This document shows, one piece after another, positions 58,149 to 64,000 of a DNA stretch of 64,000 nt. A program made the translations under genes and the position numbers. This stretch comes from an uncultured Dysosmobacter sp. (lineage in GTDB: Bacteria; Bacillota; Clostridia; Oscillospirales; Oscillospiraceae), in contig NZ_CANRKH010000003.1 in NCBI RefSeq assembly GCF_947631165.1, forward strand, positions 62,001 to 126,000, read 5' to 3'. The notes beneath the pieces are model-generated. The model made no database searches and was not told where the DNA came from. It was given only the letters and a program-made list of their open reading frames with translations. Position 1 is the first letter of the stretch. Each line of letters starts with the position of its first letter.

Positions 58149-59990
58149 TTATGCCGTCAACGCCGTCTCCATATAGGAAACATCGTACTCCAGGATAAAG
58201 TCGATCAGCTGAGCGGGGACGGGCGGCGCATTGTAGACGTGCAGAGTAATGTGCCCGGCCAAAAGGCTGGTCAGGGGGTTTTCCTCCGCCAGCAGGACAC
58301 AGCGCGCCCCGTAGAGGTAGCCGCTCCCGCACAGGCCGCCCAGCCAGATATTGCAGGTCTGGAGAATGGAATCCCGCAGGGGCGTGGTCAAAGGCTTGTC
58401 CTGCTTGGGCCAGAACGTCCGGATCAGGGTGTTGCCGATGAAATCGAACATCCGGCTCACGGGAATAAACTGGTCCTTCACGTCGGTATTTCCGGGGAAG
58501 CAGGCCGTGTAGTTGCCTTTGGCAACCCAGCCGCTATCCATGAAATTGACAGCGGTGACAACGCCCCAGTCGCCGGCCACCATCTCCACCTGGGGCCACG
58601 TCAGGTTGACCTCCGTACCATCAGCCAGACAGCAGGTATCCATCTTGAGATTTTTGTTGGACGGACTCTCATAGGGAACGCCCCGGTTGTCCGTATCCAC
58701 ACTGGCCATCAGTCCGCACAGCTGCGTGGACAGGTGGAACATATAGTCCCCCAGTTTCACCATAGGCCAGCACACGATCTGGTCTACATCCACGAAGTTG
58801 TTTTTGTTCTTATAACCAGACAGGGCGGAATACTCGGTGACGCCCTTCTCACTGCTGTCAATGTCAATGACAGCCTTGCCCTTGAAAAGCCCGCTGATAG
58901 CGGCGGCCTTGGTAGCCATCACCGCCGCCACAACGGTATTGCTGGACCAACCAGGGGCACAGAGCAGATCAGGCACCGTGCCTACCACCGTCATAGCCGC
59001 ATCTACCTGGCCCACGCCCTCCACGATGTCGGCTACCGCCACTTTTTCGGGGGTGACGGCATCGTAGCTGATATTGAGCGAGGATTCCTCATAGGCGGCC
59101 CCGGTTTCCAACAGCTCAATCTGGCATACGTTCTCACCATCATCGTAGAGAACGCTGTAGTCCTCGTCCGGATAGAGATATTCGGGGCCGTGGCCATTCT
59201 TCAGGTAAACGGTGTACGTCTCGACCAGAGACAACTCCGTGGGATAGGTTTCCGCACTCTCAGCGGCAGGGCAGCTATACAGGCTCACTTTGATTTCACC
59301 CGTATAGTTGGACAGGTTGATGCCGGCGCCCCCGTCTGCCTTGACCCCATCCACAAAGTCGATCTGCTTGCCGGCCAGGGTGAAGTAGAGCTTCAGATGT
59401 TCCGACTTCGGACTGTAAACGCCGTAGTTTTTACCCTCGACCTCGACAACAAACAGGTGCCCCTCCTTACCGTCAGGCTTGGTGTCGAAAATCTTGTAGA
59501 AGGTGTATTCCCCGCAGTCGGTGACTTTCTCGCCCACGCGGGACAGAACGGCGTTGCCCATGTCCTTTGTGACAGTCAGGCCCAGGCTGGGATAGTTGTC
59601 CGGGCCGCGCTTGATTTTGATGGAACTCCCAATGGCTTCAAACGGCAGCGTGACCGTATGCTCGGTCACGGAGTAGTCCTTTGCCATTACGGAGTCCTTC
59701 ATTTTCTCAGGGTCCAGAACATTACAGAAGATCGCGGGCTGGCACCCGAACAGCTGGAAGTGACTGTACATCGCCTCGCAGAGCGTGTACTTTGCCCAGT
59801 CATAAGAAAAACCCAGCTTCTCCACAACCTCGTCCCAGCTGGTAGCCAGAACGGGGGTGTTGACTTTAGCGGGCTTTTCCGCCATATAAACAGGAGCGGT
59901 GCCTACAAAGTAGGGCACGCCCACCTTCGCCACGTTGGGGGTGCTGACCGACGTAGCCTGTTCATAAACTCGAACACCGAGATTTGCCAT
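58149..59990 (-). CDS. Contractile tail sheath protein
   Basis: The 613-aa protein begins ANLGVRVYEQATSVSTPNVAKVGVPYFVGTAPV and ends with the conserved sheath C-terminal domain (RMFDFIGNTLIRTFWPKQDKPLTTPLRDSI...). P2 sheath is about 400 aa. The extra ~200 residues lie around 105-330 and look like a beta-rich insertion. The gene establishes that the phage is a myovirus type. Confidence 0.92.
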   Translation of the reverse strand: MANLGVRVYEQATSVSTPNVAKVGVPYFVGTAPVYMAEKPAKVNTPVLATSWDEVVEKLGFSYDWAKYTLCEAMYSHFQLFGCQPAIFCNVLDPEKMKDSVMAKDYSVTEHTVTLPFEAIGSSIKIKRGPDNYPSLGLTVTKDMGNAVLSRVGEKVTDCGEYTFYKIFDTKPDGKEGHLFVVEVEGKNYGVYSPKSEHLKLYFTLAGKQIDFVDGVKADGGAGINLSNYTGEIKVSLYSCPAAESAETYPTELSLVETYTVYLKNGHGPEYLYPDEDYSVLYDDGENVCQIELLETGAAYEESSLNISYDAVTPEKVAVADIVEGVGQVDAAMTVVGTVPDLLCAPGWSSNTVVAAVMATKAAAISGLFKGKAVIDIDSSEKGVTEYSALSGYKNKNNFVDVDQIVCWPMVKLGDYMFHLSTQLCGLMASVDTDNRGVPYESPSNKNLKMDTCCLADGTEVNLTWPQVEMVAGDWGVVTAVNFMDSGWVAKGNYTACFPGNTDVKDQFIPVSRMFDFIGNTLIRTFWPKQDKPLTTPLRDSILQTCNIWLGGLCGSGYLYGARCVLLAEENPLTSLLAGHITLHVYNAPPVPAQLIDFILEYDVSYMETALTA

Positions 59991-59998
59991 GTGCTACC

Positions 59999-60301
59999 TC
60001 ACTTTCCCGCCAGCTTTTTGTAGCTGGCGTACAGGGCGTTGCCGGGGGTCTTAACCTTCAATCGCGCCGCCGGCAGCGCGTCGCCGGACACAATCAGGTT
60101 CTTTACCAGGGGATTCTTCTCAATCGCGGCGGCGGCCTTCTGGTACGCATCCTCACGATTCCCCCGGTAGATGGTCCCGGTCTGGATCAGGCCCTTAATA
60201 TTCGGGCCAATGTAGATGTAGAAACCGGAGCCGTTGGTTTCTGCCGCAGGTGCCGCGGCCGGCCTTGTGACCGCCACGGGCTGCTTACTGTTTTTCGCCA
60301 T
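59999..60301 (-). CDS. Hypothetical phage protein upstream of the sheath
   Basis: The 100-aa protein has an Ala/Pro-rich start, then GFYIYIGPNIKGLIQTGTIYRG and a basic helical C-terminus. A small gene here is common in contractile-tail clusters. No function is assigned. It overlaps the preceding gene by 17 bases. Confidence 0.65.
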   Translation of the reverse strand: MAKNSKQPVAVTRPAAAPAAETNGSGFYIYIGPNIKGLIQTGTIYRGNREDAYQKAAAAIEKNPLVKNLIVSGDALPAARLKVKTPGNALYASYKKLAGK

Positions 60302-60869
60302 GCTCTTCGCTTCCTTTCAGTCCAATAATTTCTTCCAGATGTCGTGCGTTCGGGTCCCATGGGGGCATCCCGTGGATAACCCGCGTAGTGTCAAGCCGCT
60401 TCACAGGCGGCAAATGCCAAGTAGTTACCATTTCTCCCGCATAATAGGGGGCGGTGTCCTCCGGATAAACCAGGACTTCTATTCCTGCCTCCAGGTCCAG
60501 CCGGAATTGCGCTCCAACCACTACCCGCTCCAGAAAAGAGATGCGCAACTGGTCCATGAGGGACAGCAGAGCGACACCGCCTTGCTGTTCGTCGGGGTGA
60601 TAGACACAGAAAATCGTGCGGACTACGGCCTCAGAATCAAGCAGTATGCCCTCATTTTGCGCGTCTTTATTGGTCATGATCTGATGCAAAATATAGGGTG
60701 CCTTTTTCTTTGCCGCTTTACTGTCTGGCAAACGCGCACGAAATACCTCGGCGGCCCTGGGTGGGGGCGGTTCCGGGTCCCCTTTCTGATACGATACTGG
60801 GAGAATGATGTTTCTCGTGGCATTTTCGGTAAATTCCTTCAGCTGCTCCAGCAGAATTACCATGCTCAA
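60285..60869 (-). CDS. Putative tail terminator/completion protein
   Basis: The 194-aa protein (SMVILLEQLKEFTENATRNIILPV, FCVYHPDEQQGGVALLSLMDQLRISFLER) resembles Firmicute tail-completion proteins that cap the tail next to the neck. The start is TTG at 60869 with GGGGGG eight bases upstream. The assignment rests mainly on gene order and pattern. Confidence 0.62.
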   Translation of the reverse strand: MSMVILLEQLKEFTENATRNIILPVSYQKGDPEPPPPRAAEVFRARLPDSKAAKKKAPYILHQIMTNKDAQNEGILLDSEAVVRTIFCVYHPDEQQGGVALLSLMDQLRISFLERVVVGAQFRLDLEAGIEVLVYPEDTAPYYAGEMVTTWHLPPVKRLDTTRVIHGMPPWDPNARHLEEIIGLKGSEEHGEKQ

Positions 60870-60872
60870 TCG

Positions 60873-61484
60873 TTATACCCCCCAGCCGTTGAGAACACGC
60901 AAAATTTCATGGTCAATACGCTTCTCGTAGGTTTCGGCCATTTTGCGGTCAATTTCATCTGTCACCGCTTCATTGGCAAGCATCATCTGCGGAGTGGCCG
61001 GCCCGTAAAGCTCCTTGATTGGGAACCGGCTCACACCAACACGCTCAAAGATACCTCGATGCCCGCTTATTTGCGCAGAAAAGGCCCGGTTCAGCGTTTC
61101 CGCTGTTCCGGACCTTTTGACCTGTGTAACAATTTGGCCGCTGCCGTTGACCCTGGTGTTGAACTTTATCAGCGGGATCACGTTGCCTCGGAATCCGAAT
61201 ACCACGGAGATCCCGCCCCCGGTTTCCCGAACAAAATGGTTGATGTTCTTAGTACGGGCCAAAAACTCGCTCTGGCTGATGGTGTATTCTTTCGTGACAG
61301 CCCCTTTAGCGGCGGTTTTACCAGAAGCCGCAGCGCGGGACAACGCACTTCCCACCGCCTTATAGACTCCGCCGCTGATACCGGCCAAAAGCCTTGTCGC
61401 CTTATCCAAGCTGTCCTCGGCGATATCAACCATAACGCCGCCATCATAATAGCTCCGGCGGTCTGCGCGGTAGACGTCACTCAT
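60873..61484 (-). CDS. Minor tail protein, gpZ-like
   Basis: The 203-aa protein (ADRRSYYDGGVMVDIAEDSLDKATRLLAGI, VYKAVGSALSRAAASGKTAAKGAVTKEYTISQSEFL) fits the lambda gpZ/prophage minor tail Z family at the head-tail interface. It overlaps the upstream gene by ATGA. Confidence 0.75.
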   Translation of the reverse strand: MSDVYRADRRSYYDGGVMVDIAEDSLDKATRLLAGISGGVYKAVGSALSRAAASGKTAAKGAVTKEYTISQSEFLARTKNINHFVRETGGGISVVFGFRGNVIPLIKFNTRVNGSGQIVTQVKRSGTAETLNRAFSAQISGHRGIFERVGVSRFPIKELYGPATPQMMLANEAVTDEIDRKMAETYEKRIDHEILRVLNGWGV

Positions 61485-61846
61485 TCGTCTATCGCCTCCA
61501 ATTCTACCCGCAGCATACCCATTTCGCAGACGGAAGAGGCGACGTAAAATTCCCGGAAGAATCCGCCGCCGCCTTCCTCGTCATTGATACGGATACGCAT
61601 ACCCTTTTCCGGCTGCTTGCCCCCCAGGTCGCTGATAGCGCAGTGGAGGACGGCGGACACAAGGTAGAGCCCCTGGACGTGATCGGATACCAATTGCCGA
61701 CGGTCCTTTTCCTTCAGCCCGGAGAGGACAATCGGGATATCCTCATAGCGTTCACCGTCATATTCCACAGTGCGCTTCTCCGCGAACTCGTCCAGGTTCA
61801 GAAACACACCATGAATATCAGCGGCTACCATGTCCTTAAAGCTCAT
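61481..61846 (-). CDS. Head-tail joining protein (putative)
   Basis: The 121-aa protein begins MSFKDMVAADIHGVFLNLDEFAEKRTVEYDGERY. This start is typical of small head-tail joining proteins between capsid and tail genes of Firmicute prophages. It has ATGA overlaps with both neighbours. Confidence 0.7.
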   Translation of the reverse strand: MSFKDMVAADIHGVFLNLDEFAEKRTVEYDGERYEDIPIVLSGLKEKDRRQLVSDHVQGLYLVSAVLHCAISDLGGKQPEKGMRIRINDEEGGGGFFREFYVASSVCEMGMLRVELEAIDE

Positions 61847-62376
61847 ACCACCGGCGCCTCCGCTCCCAGATCGGGCGGGGCTTCGGTATCAGCCTCCGGC
61901 GGCTCTCCCACCTCAACCGCCGCCAGCAGGGTAGCGATTTCAGTCTTGTTCTTACACTTGCTGACATTTACGCCCAGGTCCTCCGCCAGCTTCTCCAGGT
62001 TTGTACGGGTCATTCCCATCAAACTTTCTTTGGTGAAATGACCGTCCACAATATCCAGCGTTTCCGTCGAACTTGGCAGGTCCCTACAGGAAAGGCCTTT
62101 CCCGCCGTTTTCCGGGTCCTCCAGGGGCGGGGTTTCGCGGGGCGGGTCGATACCCGGCCCGCCCCCGTCCCCGCTATCCACGGAGCTGTCAGCGACGGGA
62201 GGAACCGTTGCCGGGGTCGCCCCCGTGTCCTCCCCGATAATCTCAGCCACCCGAAGGGTGGAGAGGCGGACGGCCTCGGCATCCTCCACGGATACTCGCT
62301 CACCCCGGTACGCCACAGCGGATCTTCCGTTGCGGATATAGCTGTATCCTCCGCCGAGAATCTTTACAGTTTTCAT
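61843..62376 (-). CDS. Head completion/connector protein with Rho-N-like domain
   Basis: The 177-aa protein has a beta-rich start (VKILGGGYSYIRNGRSAVAYRGERV), a low-complexity Pro/Gly linker, and a C-terminal SAP/Rho-N-like helix pair (TRTNLEKLAEDLGVNVSKCKNKTEIATLL). Proteins of this build occur between the capsid and joining genes. GGAGGAG precedes the ATG. Confidence 0.65.
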   Translation of the reverse strand: MKTVKILGGGYSYIRNGRSAVAYRGERVSVEDAEAVRLSTLRVAEIIGEDTGATPATVPPVADSSVDSGDGGGPGIDPPRETPPLEDPENGGKGLSCRDLPSSTETLDIVDGHFTKESLMGMTRTNLEKLAEDLGVNVSKCKNKTEIATLLAAVEVGEPPEADTEAPPDLGAEAPVV

Positions 62377-62380
62377 CGGC

Positions 62381-62734
62381 TTACTCCTCCTCCAGTTTCA
62401 AACCAGCGGCGCTGTAAACTTCCTTTGTGCCTCCGGAAGTGACTTCCAGCGTGTCGGCGGTACTGTTCACCTTCCAGACCAGGAACCGATCATCCGGCTC
62501 CAAATCCTTCTCTGGGGACCCGGTGCTGGATTTGATGTGTACCTGCTCGTCGGGCTGGGTCACAAGGTTGAAAGCAAGGAAGTTACCGCTTGCATCCGCG
62601 CCGTACTCCGGGTAGCTATCCAAATGGTGCAAGGTCCCATGGAATGTATTGGAGCTGTCAATCTTGACACCAGATTGCAGCTCGGATACCTTCTTCCCAT
62701 ACAGTTTCGTGTCGGGCGGGAAGAAGGTAATCAA
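62381..62734 (-). CDS. Hypothetical phage structural protein
   Basis: The 117-aa beta-rich protein (KVSELQSGVKIDSSNTFHGTLHHLDSYPEY) starts at a TTG overlapping the capsid stop. Position suggests a capsid-associated or head-fibre protein. No family recognised. Confidence 0.6.
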   Translation of the reverse strand: MITFFPPDTKLYGKKVSELQSGVKIDSSNTFHGTLHHLDSYPEYGADASGNFLAFNLVTQPDEQVHIKSSTGSPEKDLEPDDRFLVWKVNSTADTLEVTSGGTKEVYSAAGLKLEEE

Positions 62735-63825
62735 GGGTTTGCGCCGATAACTTCCTTGGCGTAGATGTACGGGCAGTAGTTCTTGGGCGTGGCCAGGGGG
62801 CGGGTGCCCAGACGCAGCTTGCGCTGGTCGTTCTCCTGATCCACCACCAGCTTAGGCACCCGGCGGGAGGTGTAGGTGCTGGGCATGGTGGCGCCGTAGT
62901 CGATCTGGGTGATCCGGCCATACTTCAGACTACCGCAGTTGGGGGCGGTAACAATAACGTCCTTGGCGCCCAGCATGGGCTGGTCCTTGCCCTCGTCATC
63001 CAGATACCGCTCATCCACGGAGAACACGTTGAGGTTGTGGCCGCCGAAGTTCAGCACACCCATGAAGGTCACGCCGTCATAGGCGGTCAGCTGCTCCCGG
63101 ATGCCGTTGCCCAGGAAAACGCCGCTGTTCTTGTCCAGCAGCTCGGCGGTCCGCTTATCCTCCAGAATAAAATCGGCCACCTCGGACCCCAGGAGCAGGT
63201 CGGCGGCGGGCAGGCCGCGCTTGGACAGCATCCGGCACATGGCCTTCACGTCGAAACGGTAGTTGCCTTTTTCAGTGTCCCACTTGTTGGACACCGTAAA
63301 GGTGTGCTCAGATACTTCGCCGTCGTAGAAATTGACGAACAGCTTCTCGCCCTTGGTGGCGGCGTCCACATAGGTCTGCATCTCGCAGGCGTTGTGGATC
63401 ATTACCTGGGCGCACATCCACTCCTCCCGGCGCTGGATAAAGTTCTCCAGATCGGTGAGGTCGTCGCGGATCAGCCGGGCGGCCCGCTCGGCAGGGGTGG
63501 AGTTGGCGTAGAGGGCTTCGCCGAAGCCCCGCTTCTGAAGATCATCCAGGGTCAGGATACGGCTGGGCGCGATATACGCGGGCTCCAGCTCATGAACGGT
63601 GTAACCCCGGCGGTCCATGGGGATGTCACCCACCCGCTGGGAGACGAAGGGCGCCATGCGGCGGTCACCCTTACGGTACTCCACCAGCACCTTATCGGCA
63701 CCGAAAACGTCCCCCGCCCCGGTGGAGAAATAGCGGTCACGGAAGAAGGATGCGCGGGGCAGAACTTCCTCCATGATGGCGATCATCAGGTAGGTATCAA
63801 AGAAATTGAGAGTGTTGTTAGGCAT
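62731..63825 (-). CDS. Major capsid protein (lambda gpE-like)
   Basis: The 364-aa protein has the pattern of the phage major capsid protein E family: NTLNFFDTYLMIAIMEEVLPRASFFRDRYF, VLVEYRKGDRRMAPFVS, ANSTPAERAARLIRDDL. It forms the head shell. The decoration-protein gene is upstream, as in lambda, while the tail is P2-like, so the virion genes are mosaic. Confidence 0.88.
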   Translation of the reverse strand: MPNNTLNFFDTYLMIAIMEEVLPRASFFRDRYFSTGAGDVFGADKVLVEYRKGDRRMAPFVSQRVGDIPMDRRGYTVHELEPAYIAPSRILTLDDLQKRGFGEALYANSTPAERAARLIRDDLTDLENFIQRREEWMCAQVMIHNACEMQTYVDAATKGEKLFVNFYDGEVSEHTFTVSNKWDTEKGNYRFDVKAMCRMLSKRGLPAADLLLGSEVADFILEDKRTAELLDKNSGVFLGNGIREQLTAYDGVTFMGVLNFGGHNLNVFSVDERYLDDEGKDQPMLGAKDVIVTAPNCGSLKYGRITQIDYGATMPSTYTSRRVPKLVVDQENDQRKLRLGTRPLATPKNYCPYIYAKEVIGANP

Positions 63826-63840
63826 AGGTTTTTCCTCCTA

Positions 63841-64000
63841 TCAGTTTTCAGCCGTCTCGATAGGAACGGCGGCTTTGAAGAGGATACCCTTCATGCGCAG
63901 GGTGTTCCGCGCCTTGGCGTCCAGTTCGATGGGCTTGCCGTCCTTATCCAGCACTTTCGCGGGGTCAAAGCACCCCGCAACGTACACGGTAACCGCAACA
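63841..64000 (-). CDS. Head decoration protein (partial, C-terminal end)
   Basis: The last 52 codons are visible and the gene runs off the right edge. The end reads AVTVYVAGCFDPAKVLD...LRMKGILFKAAVPIETAEN. This resembles the C-terminus of lambda gpD-type decoration proteins. Position before the E-like capsid gene supports this. Confidence 0.6.
   Translation of the reverse strand, partial: VAVTVYVAGCFDPAKVLDKDGKPIELDAKARNTLRMKGILFKAAVPIETAEN

Noticed and set aside
57573-60023. 816-codon plus-strand frame opposite the tube and sheath genes
   Set aside because: It is antisense to two recognised structural genes and has no start signal or family features.
27759-64000. Single prophage spanning from the left att to the right edge
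   Set aside because: The second tRNA-Thr core at 35330, the separate integrase switch and the rolling-circle Rep indicate a distinct small element to the left of the prophage.

Overview
The window looks like a chromosome segment of a gut-type Gram-positive anaerobe, probably an Oscillospiraceae-like Firmicute. This is inferred from strong AGGAGG-type ribosome sites, frequent GTG/TTG starts, high GC, TRAP/DASS organic-acid transporters, molybdopterin enzymes and the style of the phage genes. No rRNA gene or other species marker is present.

Bases 1-26,740 are chromosomal. A molybdenum-cofactor operon (ECF-type S component, small secreted protein, MobA fusion) sits behind a structured leader ending in a terminator hairpin. 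An ornithine-cyclodeaminase-like and opine-dehydrogenase-like pair follows. Next is an anaerobic redox/organic-acid locus: an FAD oxidoreductase and a four-cluster ferredoxin converge on an operon of MmgE/PrpD protein, maleate-isomerase-like protein and a DMSO-reductase-family molybdoenzyme. A divergent LysR regulator, a DASS transporter and a DctPQM TRAP system flank it. Signalling genes follow: a GGDEF-EAL protein and two paralogous hybrid histidine kinases.

Bases 26,800-27,610 hold recombinase debris. Bases 27,759-35,352 form a small integrated element of about 7.6 kb bounded by a 23-bp direct repeat that is the 3' end of a tRNA-Thr gene. It has an integrase, an excisionase-like protein, a divergent repressor switch, a rolling-circle Rep, a sigma factor interrupted by an in-frame TGA, a frameshifted gene, a RelE-type toxin-antitoxin pair and a cysteine-rich protein. 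The right repeat continues into a 45-nt tRNA-Thr 3' half that stops at the anticodon loop. This suggests a second element, a prophage, integrated in tandem at the same tRNA, with the intact tRNA beyond the right edge.

From 35.4 kb to the right edge is the prophage. Its left arm (35.6-40.9 kb) carries repressors, operator-like repeat arrays and many small plus-strand cargo genes of unknown function. A compact Fst/par-like type I toxin-antitoxin locus (41.2-41.5 kb) lies between imperfect 115-bp repeats. The minus-strand late operon then reads, from the right edge leftwards: decoration protein, lambda-E-like capsid, connectors, contractile sheath and tube, frameshifted tail chaperone, tape measure, P2-like X/D/V/U/W/J/I baseplate, tail fibre, variable C-type-lectin protein, and lysis genes.

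The most notable system is a diversity-generating retroelement (DGR, 44.3-48.0 kb). It comprises a reverse transcriptase, an Avd protein with a zinc-ribbon-like tail, a target gene ending in a variable repeat, and two tandem template cassettes. Template A differs from the variable repeat at nine positions, every one an adenine on the coding strand. Template B belongs to a duplicated cassette and differs at non-adenines, so its target is not in this window.
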